A stretch of DNA of 64,000 bases from JBPOFY01 sp049889815 (lineage in GTDB: Bacteria; Verrucomicrobiota; Verrucomicrobiia; Opitutales; Coraliomargaritaceae), in contig JBMHCR010000024.1 in assembly GCA_049889815.1 (NCBI GenBank), forward strand, positions 62,001 through 126,000. The letters run 5' to 3'. A program made the position numbers and the translations under genes. The notes beneath the pieces were generated by a model. That model searched no databases and was not told the origin of the DNA. It saw only the letters and a list, made by a program, of their open reading frames with translations. This document shows, one piece after another, positions 1 through 10,298 of this stretch. Every line of letters begins with the position of its first letter. The stretch's first letter is position 1.

Positions 1-1631
1 GTGTCGTCGTTTTGAGCCGCGAAAATCTGCGCCGTATTGTAAATACCATCGCGATTTTCCCAATAAAGCGTTCCAAGAGGATGGACTGCCTCATGCATGG
101 CAGAACTTGCTGAAAAGGCGTATGGAATCGCTACGTTCGTCTTTTGGCCCTCCTCAATACGGTCGAGGCATAAATTGAGGTCGCGCGCACCTACCTGCAA
201 AAACATATCGGTGACGAATTGCAGCCCGGGCTTAGTTTGGATTCTGTTCCAGTGGATCGCCCAAAAAATTGTAAGCACCACTGCAAATACCACTGCGCAG
301 TATTTGAGGTAGTTTCTCTGTTGAATCGATAAACAAATACCGATCGTGCTGACGCTGGCGACCATACCAAGCCAGCGCGATTGCAGGAGACCGAGGATGA
401 GCAGTAAAATGCCCACAATCAGGCAAAGGGCGCCGCCACGCCGCTTCCATGGCTGTAGGATTATTAGGACCATTACGGCTAGCGTGCTTTGAGCGAACAG
501 CGACGTGCCCCAAGAGCCATTTGCAAACGGGCTTTGGAACTCAACGATGTGGTTGTGGACCCTTCGTATCACGGGATCGAACCATGTGTGCGCCGATTCT
601 TGATAGATGCCCATCCACATGAGAGGGCTGAGTCCCGCAATGAGCCCAAGCCCAAACAGTATTCGCTTACTCTTTCGTTCTGACAGGACGGCGGCTGCAC
701 ACACCATGCAAGCTCCAAGTTGCGTGATCGCGAATAGTGGATGCAAGGCTGACAGTGAGGGTTCGAGAGGGCTTCTACCTTCGAAAATACATGCCACTAC
801 AATGCCTACCGAGCTAATGCAGCCCCAGCCGATTAGGGCCGGTGCCGCTTTGGACTGGTCTCCATCCTTCGACAGGCTGGAGGCTAGGCATCCGAGCATG
901 ATGAAAACGCTCACAGCAACTTGCACAGTGCTGCTCACCCACCAGCATCCAGCTGTTCCAACCCCTGCGAGGACGGTCCACAGACCCTTTTTATTCTCGG
1001 CCTTTCGCATCATTCCGATCACTCCTAGAATTTGGAGAAGAAGGAAAAACTGGAACATCGATTCGTGGTCGAGCCTCGAGAAGGCGAAATCCCAACTGAT
1101 TGCAGCATTGAAAAAATAGAGTGCACCAAAAATTGCACCGGTAACCGGACCCTCGAGGCGCGAAACCAAGAAAATTCCGGTTCCAATCGTTATGAGTAGA
1201 AGAATCGAGCCTAGGTAGTGGGCTGAACGGTAAATACCTCGCTCGATCGAATAGTCATTTATCTTTGCATCGATCGCTCCACTTAGATTCAGCAGGTAGA
1301 CTAAACCAGAGTTCCAGGCATTTTCTCGACCCTCCGCGGGTGGGCCCTCATTCTTTCGGTGTTTCAGCACGCTGCTGTCTCCATCGGAGACGGATGCGGC
1401 CAAATAGACCCACTGGTAGGTGTCGTTCGATCGATAAATGGGGTATTTAGCCGCCAATTTATCTAAATCTTCGTTCTCGAATTCAGGCGGAAAAAAAGAA
1501 GTAGAGGGTTCTATCCAGCTGGCGCTCCACTTTTGCCAGCTCCAGGCCGTCAGTGTGCTCAGTGCAATGAGTATCAGCACCAGCAAAGTCCAATGCATGC
1601 CAGTTTCTTGATTTTGAGAACTCCGCGACAT
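1..1631 (-). CDS. Multipass membrane protein, STT3/GT-C-like (3' end off window)
   Basis: An uninterrupted reading frame of 543 codons runs from ATG at 1631 off the left edge, so the C-terminus is missing. A transmembrane segment lies at about residues 14-30, followed by an extracytoplasmic loop and many hydrophobic helices from about residue 139. The first loop holds an acidic site (SND, residues 68-70) and a GREN...W...G stretch near 101-109. A second short motif, RLDHE, is at 186-190. This layout, with acidic motifs in the first two external loops of a polytopic protein, resembles oligosaccharyltransferase STT3/AglB and related GT-C glycosyltransferases. The fold is inferred from these motifs only; an O-antigen ligase-like protein is an alternative. 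It is divergent from the phasin-like gene. Confidence 0.7.
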   Translation of the reverse strand, partial: MSRSSQNQETGMHWTLLVLILIALSTLTAWSWQKWSASWIEPSTSFFPPEFENEDLDKLAAKYPIYRSNDTYQWVYLAASVSDGDSSVLKHRKNEGPPAEGRENAWNSGLVYLLNLSGAIDAKINDYSIERGIYRSAHYLGSILLLITIGTGIFLVSRLEGPVTGAIFGALYFFNAAISWDFAFSRLDHESMFQFFLLLQILGVIGMMRKAENKKGLWTVLAGVGTAGCWWVSSTVQVAVSVFIMLGCLASSLSKDGDQSKAAPALIGWGCISSVGIVVACIFEGRSPLEPSLSALHPLFAITQLGACMVCAAAVLSERKSKRILFGLGLIAGLSPLMWMGIYQESAHTWFDPVIRRVHNHIVEFQSPFANGSWGTSLFAQSTLAVMVLIILQPWKRRGGALCLIVGILLLILGLLQSRWLGMVASVSTIGICLSIQQRNYLKYCAVVFAVVLTIFWAIHWNRIQTKPGLQFVTDMFLQVGARDLNLCLDRIEEGQKTNVAIPYAFSASSAMHEAVHPLGTLYWENRDGIYNTAQIFAAQNDD

Positions 1632-1771
1632 GTAGGTATCTCACTCATTGCACGGATGATATTCAATCTTTTCTATATCTGAGCATCGACCCCGCGCGCT
1701 CATAGATAAAATGAGCGTGGGCTCTCCTGCATCCTTGTATTTCACATTTCGACAGCATATTCTGATTTCTT

Positions 1772-2086
1772 ATGATCGATCTCGTAAAAAAAACCATGTT
1801 GGCTGGAGTAGGTCTGGCTGTCGTGACCAAGGATAAGGTTCTGGAGTCACTCGATGAGCTTGTCGAAAAGGGCAAGCTCACTAAAGAAGAAGCCGCCGTG
1901 ATGTCGGATAAGATCGTTGAGGAAGGAAAGAATGAGACAGAAAAGGCAAAAGTGGAGGCGAGTAAGCTCTTCAACGAGATGCTCCACCGGGCAAACGTGG
2001 TCACAAAAGATCAATACGACGCGCTTGCTAACCGTGTTACTGAACTTGAGGGCCGCCTTCACAAGGAGTTTCCAAACTCTGAATAA
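1772..2086 (+). CDS. Phasin-like small helical protein
   Basis: This 104-residue protein is almost wholly helical and charged. A short hydrophobic N-terminus (residues 8-18) is followed by a Lys/Glu-rich region with a KGKLTKEEA turn and a C-terminal coiled coil (about 80-98, TELEGRL). Proteins of this shape are annotated as phasins or polyhydroxyalkanoate granule/synthesis regulators, and often lie directly before a UbiB-type kinase, as here with 18 bases between the genes. No PHA synthase is visible, so a granule role is unproven. The start ATG at 1772 has no clear Shine-Dalgarno. Family assignment is moderate; function is unknown. Confidence 0.75.
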   Translation: MIDLVKKTMLAGVGLAVVTKDKVLESLDELVEKGKLTKEEAAVMSDKIVEEGKNETEKAKVEASKLFNEMLHRANVVTKDQYDALANRVTELEGRLHKEFPNSE

Positions 2087-2104
2087 TCTCCATTCCTGAT
2101 TCAG

Positions 2105-3748
2105 TTGAAGCCGTTCAATTACTTGGCCAATGCGGTTCGGGCTCCTGAGATCGTTGCAATCTTAGTACGGTGGGGGTTTGAGGATCTATTGCTTCAATTG
2201 GACACGCCTCAGTTCTTATTGAGGAATCTTGTGCGCAAGAAGGTTGCGCACCTCACGCCCTACGAGCGTGTGCGAAATGCCTGTGAAGAGTTGGGGCCGA
2301 TCTTTGTCAAATTCGGTCAGATTCTGAGCACGCGCCCGGATAAACTGCCCGAGCCGTTGGTTATGGAGCTTAAAAAGCTACGTAGTCAGGTAGAAACCCA
2401 GCCTTTTGAGATCATCAAGCCACAGATTATTCGTGAGTTGAAATGTGAAATTGAGGATGTCTTCACTGAATTTGATGCGGAGCCGGCAGCGGCAGGGTCG
2501 CTTGGACAAGTCTATAAGGCTAAACTCATTTCCACAGGGGAGTGGGTGAGTGTCAAAGTTCAGCGGCACGATATCCACAAGATCATCTCTGCAGATTTGG
2601 AAATCATCGGCTGGTTTGCAAAACAGCTCCATGCGCGGATCGAGGATCTGCGTCCCTATAACTTGCCGAGTCTTTTGGATGAGGCAGAGAAGCGGCTTCA
2701 TGAGGAGCTGAACTATAAAAACGAAGCGGATAACGCGGAGATTTTTAATGCCCTCAACGACAAGCCGAAGGTATTTGCGCCGAAGGTCAACCGTGCGCTC
2801 ACAACACGCCGCCTGTTGGTTACAGAGTGGGTCGATGGCTGTGCTCCGGATAAAATTTCAGTGAGTGAGAAGGTGGCCGCGGAGCTTGCACGAATGGGTG
2901 GGGATTCTGTGTTTCATCAGATTGTTGGAACCGGATTCTTTCACTCGGACCCGCACTCCGGCAATATGTTGATCACGACAGACCAACGCATCTGTTTTTT
3001 GGATTGGGGACAAGCGGGGCAGATTACACTAGATATGCGTTATCATCTGGCAGACCTGTTCGCAGCGATCATTCAACGGGATGCTGCTAAGGTTATTCGA
3101 GTCGCCGAACGCATGTCCGTAAATGGTCGCCGCTTCGACCATCGACCCATTGAGAAGGAAGTTACCTTATTGTTGAATAAATACCGTGAATTCGGGCCTT
3201 CAGGAACAAAAATAGGTACTGTCGGTTTGGAGATGCTCTATATTTTTGGGATCAACGGCATCGAGCTTTCTCCGGACTACGCCTTGCTTTCAAAGGCGAT
3301 TCTTTGTGTCGAAGAAACTGCACGGGCGATGGATCCCGAGTTCGACATTCAGGAAGTTGCCCGGCCCTACCTGGAGCAATTGAACAAAGAGCGTTGGACT
3401 TCGACGAGCATCGCCAAGCAAACAATCTATCCAATGCTGTCTATGCTTCGTCGCATGCAGCAAATTCCAGAAAGCCTCCAGCGTGTCCTGCAGCGTGTTG
3501 AGGATGAGGAGTTGCAAATTAACTTTCACCATACGGGTACCGAAAACCTTCAGGAAACCTTCAATGCTTCGATGAATCGTTTGACGATCGGTATTATCAT
3601 TGGTTCCTTGCTGATTGGCTCTTCCTTAGTCATCACAACAGGAGTCAAACCGCTTCTTTGGGGCTATCCAGCCATTGGCATCTTGGGTTTTCTAGTTTCC
3701 GGTATTCTGGGCCTATTCATTGTTATTTCTACCTTGAGAAAACACTAA
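2105..3748 (+). CDS. ubiB: ABC1/UbiB-family atypical kinase
   Basis: The protein has 547 residues, the usual length for UbiB/ABC1 (ADCK) proteins. The family-specific KxGQ motif reads KFGQ at 69-72, followed by the Ala-rich nucleotide loop near 128-137 (AAAGSLGQVY) and an invariant Lys in VKVQR (151). The catalytic loop is HSDPHSGN, and the metal-binding motif is DWG in place of DFG, as is common in the family. Two transmembrane segments end the protein. UbiB proteins are ATPases/kinases that support isoprenoid quinone biosynthesis. In this menaquinone producer (menC and menE lie nearby) the exact role is not known. The start is TTG at 2105, as no ATG fits the conserved N-terminus. Confidence 0.9.
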   Translation: MKPFNYLANAVRAPEIVAILVRWGFEDLLLQLDTPQFLLRNLVRKKVAHLTPYERVRNACEELGPIFVKFGQILSTRPDKLPEPLVMELKKLRSQVETQPFEIIKPQIIRELKCEIEDVFTEFDAEPAAAGSLGQVYKAKLISTGEWVSVKVQRHDIHKIISADLEIIGWFAKQLHARIEDLRPYNLPSLLDEAEKRLHEELNYKNEADNAEIFNALNDKPKVFAPKVNRALTTRRLLVTEWVDGCAPDKISVSEKVAAELARMGGDSVFHQIVGTGFFHSDPHSGNMLITTDQRICFLDWGQAGQITLDMRYHLADLFAAIIQRDAAKVIRVAERMSVNGRRFDHRPIEKEVTLLLNKYREFGPSGTKIGTVGLEMLYIFGINGIELSPDYALLSKAILCVEETARAMDPEFDIQEVARPYLEQLNKERWTSTSIAKQTIYPMLSMLRRMQQIPESLQRVLQRVEDEELQINFHHTGTENLQETFNASMNRLTIGIIIGSLLIGSSLVITTGVKPLLWGYPAIGILGFLVSGILGLFIVISTLRKH

Positions 3749-3749
3749 C

Positions 3750-4169
3750 ATGGCCGTCTTCACGAAAGAGCTGATGCTTTCTGCTCCAGGTAAATCTACG
3801 GCGGAGTTTACTGCGGAAATCGAGTCAGGGCTCAATGCTTCCGGTTTGCAGGAAGGCACAGTTACGGTCTTTTGCTGCCACACCAGTTGCAGTCTGGTGA
3901 TCATGGAGAATGCAGACCCATCTGCGCGACGCGATCTGGAGCGTTTTCTTGACCGGCTTGTACCTGAAGATGATCCGGACTTTACTCATACCTATGAGGG
4001 AGCGGACGATATGCCGAGTCATATCAAAATGGCGCTTACCAGAACCGTTGAGGTGATACCGTTTACTAATGGGCGCTTGTGCTTAGGGACCTGGCAGGGC
4101 GTCTTTCTTTGGGAACATAGAGCACGCTCGCACAAGCGAAGGGTCGTCCTGAGCTATCAGGGAGCGTAG
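3750..4169 (+). CDS. yjbQ: YjbQ/UPF0047 family protein
   Basis: The 139 residues match the full length of the YjbQ (UPF0047) family. Conserved blocks seen are HTSCSL near residue 48, the acidic ENADPSARRDLERFL segment, DDMPSHIK, and the C-terminal GTWQGVFLWEHR. These histidines and acids form the family's presumed metal site. Some members have weak thiamine-phosphate synthase activity, but the physiological role is not settled. The ATG follows the ubiB stop by one base, so the two are very likely co-transcribed and coupled. Confidence 0.9.
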   Translation: MAVFTKELMLSAPGKSTAEFTAEIESGLNASGLQEGTVTVFCCHTSCSLVIMENADPSARRDLERFLDRLVPEDDPDFTHTYEGADDMPSHIKMALTRTVEVIPFTNGRLCLGTWQGVFLWEHRARSHKRRVVLSYQGA

Positions 4170-4205
4170 GGACAATTAGAAATCTGTGCTCAGTTTGAAT
4201 TGGTT

Positions 4206-4522
4206 TCAGATTGCGGCTAAACTATAGGAGGTGATCTCAGTGATCCGTCCGTCTTCGATCGTATAGATGTCACAGTAGTGCACATCGTTTTCTAGATCGG
4301 AGCCTTCAACAATGACATGGTGCTTGCCTGTAATCGTACGCGTATTCTCAAAATTTGGCATGCCTTGAGAGGCGGCCTCTGCGCACATCTCTTTTACACC
4401 CTCGAGGCCGATGATCGTATGATCGCCGACAATGTGCCACTGCACCTCTTCAGAAATCAGTGCAAATGCCTTCTCGCCTTCGCCTCGAGAGTAGGCTTCG
4501 CAGGCTGCTATGATTTTTGCAT

Positions 4523-4526
<4 letters not shown>
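4206..4526 (-). CDS. SnoaL-like (NTF2-fold) protein
   Basis: This 106-residue protein fits the SnoaL-like cone-shaped barrel of the NTF2 superfamily: an N-terminal helix with a Tyr-Ser pair, VQWHIVG near residue 28, a central TITGKHHVIVEG strand, and the final DGRITEITSY strand. Such proteins bind or isomerise small molecules, but the fold alone gives no substrate. Its ATG overlaps the purA stop codon (ATGA, 4523-4526), so translation is coupled to purA. Whether it has any link to purine metabolism is unknown. Confidence 0.8.
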
Positions 4527-6076
<1,550 letters not shown>

Positions 6077-6091
6077 CAGAGTTGTGGGAAA

Positions 6092-7675
6092 TTATTTAGC
6101 GGCGTCGCCAGAAGCGTCGGATGTTTTGACGGTAATTACGTCGTGCGGTGAAGATTCTTTTTGTCCAGCAGGGCTTACACGGATGTAGCGTGCCTTTTCA
6201 CGGAGTGCTGCCAGATCAGGTGCACCGAGGTATCCCATGCCGGATTGAATGCCGCCGACGAGCTCGCGAAGAACTCCCGATAAAGGGCCGACGGATTCCT
6301 TAAGGGCTTCGATGCCCTCTGCTGCTGCTTTCGTGGCTACATCCTTACGATCATGCCCATAGCGTGCAGCTGAGCCGTCTTTCATGGCCGCACTGCTACC
6401 CATTCCACGGTATTGCTTGTAGAGCTTGCCATTGATTTCCATCAGCTGCCCGGGAGCCTCGTTGCAACCAGCGAGTAGGCTTCCGCACATTACACCGTCT
6501 GCTAGGGTGAGTGCCTTCACGATATCCCCAGACTTGGTGATTCCGCCGTCTGCCAAAATACTGACCCCTTTCTGCGCCGCGGCTTTGGAGGCACAATAGA
6601 GAGCGGTCATCTGCGGGACGCCCACACCTGCGACGATGCGTGTGGTGCAAATGGATCCAGGGCCCTGGCCGATCTTGATGGTATTTGCGCCTGCATCGGC
6701 GAGATATTCGACGCCTTCCGCACTGGTAACGTTTCCCGCGATCAAGCTTAGGTCTGGAAATTCGTTACGAAGTAGAGCGATCGTCTCACCGACGCCTTTC
6801 GAAAATCCGTGTGCCGTGGAAACGGCTACCGCATCCACGCCTTCTTCGACTAGGTTGCCGACATGTGTGACGATGCGATCCTTGTCCAGGCTTCCATCAG
6901 TTTTGCGATGCGCTGAAATAGCCGCTCCGCACATAAGGCGGAAGTTGCTGTCGCGCGCCGGTTTCACCGATTGTTGGGACTCCGCGCTGATCCGCTCGAT
7001 ATCGCTCAGTGTAAACAAGCCACAAAGGCGATCGGATTCATCTACTACAAGCAGCTTGTGGATGCCCATATGCTTGGTGAAGAATTCGTCGGCGACCTGG
7101 ATCGGATTCTGGCTGATCTTGCTCTCGGGAAGGGTGTAGACATTTTCGCGCGGAGTCATGGCTTCGGAGACCAGGCGCTCTGCGTAGCGTTCTTTCACAA
7201 CACGCCCAGGCAGTAGGCCCAGTAGACGACCTTTTTCATCTACTACGGGAAAAGTGCTGAAGCCGAAGCCGCGTTCGCGGATGTAAGCGAGCACTTCTCT
7301 GATACGCTGATCAGGACCCACTTTGATAGGCTCTTGAATGAAGCCGTGGATGTGGTTCTTGACCCGCGCGACTTCCTTCACCTGCTTCTCGTCGCTCATG
7401 TTGTAGTGGATCAGCCCGAGGCCACCATTGAGTGCCATTTGGATCGCCATTTTGGACTCCGTGACGGTGTCCATATCCGAAGAAATGATCGGTATCTGTA
7501 GCTCGAGCGATTGGGACAGCTGAGTGGCTAGATTTGTCTGGCGAGGTAAAACGTCTGAGTAGAGTGTGGCGAGGGAGACGTCGTCGTAGGTCAAACCGAC
7601 AGGCAGATTGCTGGCGAAAAATTCGTCAGCTGCTTGGTAGTAGTCGTCGATCCTGTATTCTGCGGGCTGGTTCAT
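6092..7675 (-). CDS. guaB: IMP dehydrogenase
   Basis: This enzyme oxidises IMP to XMP with NAD, the committed step to GMP. The 527-residue protein has the TIM-barrel start (GLTYDDVSL near 27), two CBS repeats inserted from about 115 to 235, the phosphate-binding AGNVTSAEG segment, and the catalytic-Cys loop GSICTTRIVAGVG. The flap region MGSSAAMKDGSAARY follows. The C-terminus is longer than usual and ends in a polar Ser/Lys-rich tail. The ATG at 7675 agrees with the conserved N-terminus. It lies directly upstream of purA. Confidence 0.95.
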   Translation of the reverse strand: MNQPAEYRIDDYYQAADEFFASNLPVGLTYDDVSLATLYSDVLPRQTNLATQLSQSLELQIPIISSDMDTVTESKMAIQMALNGGLGLIHYNMSDEKQVKEVARVKNHIHGFIQEPIKVGPDQRIREVLAYIRERGFGFSTFPVVDEKGRLLGLLPGRVVKERYAERLVSEAMTPRENVYTLPESKISQNPIQVADEFFTKHMGIHKLLVVDESDRLCGLFTLSDIERISAESQQSVKPARDSNFRLMCGAAISAHRKTDGSLDKDRIVTHVGNLVEEGVDAVAVSTAHGFSKGVGETIALLRNEFPDLSLIAGNVTSAEGVEYLADAGANTIKIGQGPGSICTTRIVAGVGVPQMTALYCASKAAAQKGVSILADGGITKSGDIVKALTLADGVMCGSLLAGCNEAPGQLMEINGKLYKQYRGMGSSAAMKDGSAARYGHDRKDVATKAAAEGIEALKESVGPLSGVLRELVGGIQSGMGYLGAPDLAALREKARYIRVSPAGQKESSPHDVITVKTSDASGDAAK

Positions 7676-7715
7676 TTACCAAATCCAGCAAAAGATTGTC
7701 TTTTCTCAAGGAGAA

Positions 7716-8714
7716 ATGACAGTAGTTTGGCAAATGCAGACCCGAATTTCCTATCTTCCCTACTGTCGCAAGTTTCGACAACCATTGATCACGGGTCGCG
7801 GTCGCTGGGCACAGCGCAGAGGATTCATCGTTCAAGTTGAGGATTCGGAGGGTGTCGGCCACGGAGAATTGGCCCCGATTTCTGACTTTGGGACCGAGAC
7901 TATCGAGACTGCCGAAGCGTTTTTGCGGGAATTGGTCGAACGACCGGACCTTGCGATACCGGAAGCGCTCCCATGTACCGCGTTCGCATTGAGTGCTGCA
8001 AAGAGGCGCGCACTGTTCTCGGGCGGTTCGTATGTGGTCTCTGGATTATTGAGTGCTGGGGTGGCCGCTGTTGAACAGATTTCGGGAAAAGTTCAGCAGG
8101 GCTATACGTCTTTGAAATGGAAGGTTGGGGTGCTTCCGACTGAGGAAGAAATTGCGATTTTTGAGCGACTGGTGAGCTTGTTGCCTGAGGGTGGGTCGCT
8201 ACGCTTGGATGCAAATGGATCATTGGATTCCGAGGGCTTGGAGTTATGGCTTAGGGCGATTCAACAATACTCGACTGCAGTCGAGTATCTAGAACAGCCA
8301 TTAGCTGTGGGCGAAGAAGCCAAGATGAGAGCCGCGATGGATGTATCGGGGGTGAGCATTGCGCTGGACGAATCGTTAAATGGGGTGAATGGGCGCCACT
8401 GGCTTACAGAGTGGAATGGGCCCTTGGTCGTTAAGCTTCCACTGATGGGTGATTGCACGCGGCTAAAAGGTATTCTTGAGCCGGTTTCGGAGCGTGTTGT
8501 GTTGTCTTCGGTCTTTGAAACCACAGTGGGTTTGTTTAATGCGCTCGATCTCGCGGATTGCTTGCCTGATTTGAAACTCCCAATCGGCTTTGATACCTTT
8601 GGTGTATTTGATGATGAACTTCAAATGTTTGAGCCTGCGCCGGTATTAACTGTAGATGACAGCGCCCAGACGCACATGGAAAAAATATGGCAGACGCTCC
8701 TCCATTCCAGTTAG
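7716..8714 (+). CDS. menC: o-Succinylbenzoate synthase
   Basis: An enolase-superfamily member of 332 residues. The expected active-site set is visible in order: the KxK motif in LKWKVG (near 134), metal ligands in LDANG (near 167), YLEQPL (near 192) and ALDESL (near 220), and the last Lys in VVKLPL. It dehydrates SHCHC to o-succinylbenzoate in menaquinone synthesis. The neighbouring menE overlaps its end by 28 bases, which supports menC over other enolase-family functions. An AAGGAG sequence lies just before ATG 7716. The second ATG at 7734 is also possible. Confidence 0.9.
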   Translation: MTVVWQMQTRISYLPYCRKFRQPLITGRGRWAQRRGFIVQVEDSEGVGHGELAPISDFGTETIETAEAFLRELVERPDLAIPEALPCTAFALSAAKRRALFSGGSYVVSGLLSAGVAAVEQISGKVQQGYTSLKWKVGVLPTEEEIAIFERLVSLLPEGGSLRLDANGSLDSEGLELWLRAIQQYSTAVEYLEQPLAVGEEAKMRAAMDVSGVSIALDESLNGVNGRHWLTEWNGPLVVKLPLMGDCTRLKGILEPVSERVVLSSVFETTVGLFNALDLADCLPDLKLPIGFDTFGVFDDELQMFEPAPVLTVDDSAQTHMEKIWQTLLHSS

Positions 8715-10042
8715 CAGACATCCGCCGTGAGTGGATCTCGGGCGTCACTGGTGAATCTATATACCGGCGCGTTCGACTACGCATTGCGAAAATTGAGGCG
8801 GCAGGTTTTGCTGCGCGCGAGCGTGGTGTTCTCATTGTGGAAAGGCAGCCCCTGCGATTCGCAGCAGCTTATCTCGCGGCTACGCATCTTGGTGTGCCAG
8901 TGATCTTAGGCAACCCGCGCTGGGGCGATTCCGAATGGGCAGAGCTGAAGCAGCAGGTAAATCCTGCTGTGATTTTTGGCCAGGCGCCATTTTCGACGCG
9001 GAAGCGTTCTCGCTTCAATCAGCACCCTCGGCCACGAACCATTTTGATTCCCACGGGGGGGAGCACTGGTGGAGTGAAGCTCGCTGTTCATACGTGGCTG
9101 ACCCTCGCTTCGGCATGTGCTTCATTGATTGAATTTTTAGGCGGTAAACCGATCAACAGTGCTTGCACCTTACCGCTGTATCATGTCAGCGGATTGATGC
9201 AGCTGATGCGTTCGTTTTTGACGGAAGGTGAAATTGCCTTCGTTTCTTCGGATGAGATTAAGTCGGGACGATTGCCAGGTTTGCGAGATGGGCGTTGGTG
9301 CTTATCATTGGTTCCAACTCAGTTGCAGCGCCTAATTAAATACAAAAAAGCAGTGCGGGTGATGCAATCTGCCGAGGTAGTGTTTTTAGGAGGCGCGGCT
9401 AGTAGCAAGAAAGTCCTAGAGCGCGCCCGAGCACAAAAGCTCCCGATCGTGCAATGCTATGGTATGACCGAGACTGCTGCGATGGTCGCGGTCGTCGATG
9501 CAGCCAAGATTGGGTCGGCGGCAGAGATGCTTCCAGGTGTTAAGATCGACATCGTCGAGAAACGTGGTCGTCGGTGCCGAACAGGAAAGAAGGGGCGCAT
9601 TCGCATCAAAACAGATTCTCTTTTCATCGGCTATCATGCCCGGCCTGAACCTGATTTGAGTCGCGGCCTTTTGACGGATGATTGCGGTAGTTTAAGCGCC
9701 CGCAGTCTGCTGACAGTGTATGGACGTTTGGATGCCTTGATCAATACAGGGGGTGAGAAGGTAGACCCTGCTGAGGTCGAAGGTGTGCTTATGGATAGCG
9801 GGCTGTGCGAACACGTGCTCGTCGTAGGTTTGCCGCATCGAGAGTGGGGCGAGCAAGTGGTGGCGTTTTACATAGCAGCCAGAAAGGCAGCAACGGAGAG
9901 CGACTTATTGGAATTTTCTAAGAAGCGTTTGGTGAATTTTAAAATCCCTAAGCGTTGTATTGGAGTGGATCAATTGCCCGTGGATGATCGCGGCAAGACC
10001 GACCGTGATTTATGTAAGCAGCTTTTGCGGAGTGAAACGTGA
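8687..10042 (+). CDS. menE: o-Succinylbenzoate-CoA ligase
   Basis: An ANL-family adenylate-forming enzyme of 451 residues. The P-loop is IPTGGSTGGVKL (near 120), the A5 motif is CYGMTETAA, and the C-terminal hinge is YGRLDALINTGGEKVDPAEVE. The catalytic Lys lies in the last 20 residues (DDRGKTDR). The length and position next to menC identify it as the enzyme that activates o-succinylbenzoate with CoA. The start lies inside the end of menC. The last bases overlap the GTG of the integrase remnant by four (GTGA). Confidence 0.9.
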   Translation: MADAPPFQLADIRREWISGVTGESIYRRVRLRIAKIEAAGFAARERGVLIVERQPLRFAAAYLAATHLGVPVILGNPRWGDSEWAELKQQVNPAVIFGQAPFSTRKRSRFNQHPRPRTILIPTGGSTGGVKLAVHTWLTLASACASLIEFLGGKPINSACTLPLYHVSGLMQLMRSFLTEGEIAFVSSDEIKSGRLPGLRDGRWCLSLVPTQLQRLIKYKKAVRVMQSAEVVFLGGAASSKKVLERARAQKLPIVQCYGMTETAAMVAVVDAAKIGSAAEMLPGVKIDIVEKRGRRCRTGKKGRIRIKTDSLFIGYHARPEPDLSRGLLTDDCGSLSARSLLTVYGRLDALINTGGEKVDPAEVEGVLMDSGLCEHVLVVGLPHREWGEQVVAFYIAARKAATESDLLEFSKKRLVNFKIPKRCIGVDQLPVDDRGKTDRDLCKQLLRSET

Positions 10043-10227
10043 GCGATAAGCGGGTGACGGCGCACACCTTCCGTCATAGTTTTGCGAGTCATCTGCTGGC
10101 GGCCAATGTGGACTTGCGCACGATTCAGGAATTGTTGGGGCATTCGGATATCAAGACGACCATGATCTACACCCATACGGTAAAGAGCCGGACAAAGAAG
10201 GAGATGATCAGTCCGTTGGATCTTTGA
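10039..10227 (+). pseudogene. Integron-type tyrosine recombinase, C-terminal fragment
   Basis: Only 62 residues remain, corresponding to the end of the catalytic domain of a tyrosine recombinase. The HxxR box (HTFRH, residues 9-13), the ELLGHSD helix with its His, and the nucleophile in MIYTH (Tyr 43) are all present. The first catalytic Arg and the whole DNA-binding domain are absent. The tail ending in SPLDL is typical of integron integrases (IntI) rather than XerC/XerD. The frame starts at a GTG that overlaps the menE stop by four bases. No attI or attC-like site was seen nearby. It is most likely an inactive remnant, though it could be translated with menE. Confidence 0.75.
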
Positions 10228-10298
10228 ATCCGAATTTTGTAAACGGACTTTTGAGAAATCGGTTGGCAATTTCCAGCGTTTAGCTCTCTGATGAGTTG

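Noticed and set aside
607..1119. Plus-strand frame of 170 codons
   Set aside because: It is antisense to the membrane-protein gene (1-1631), which is open through the whole area and has clear transmembrane pattern.
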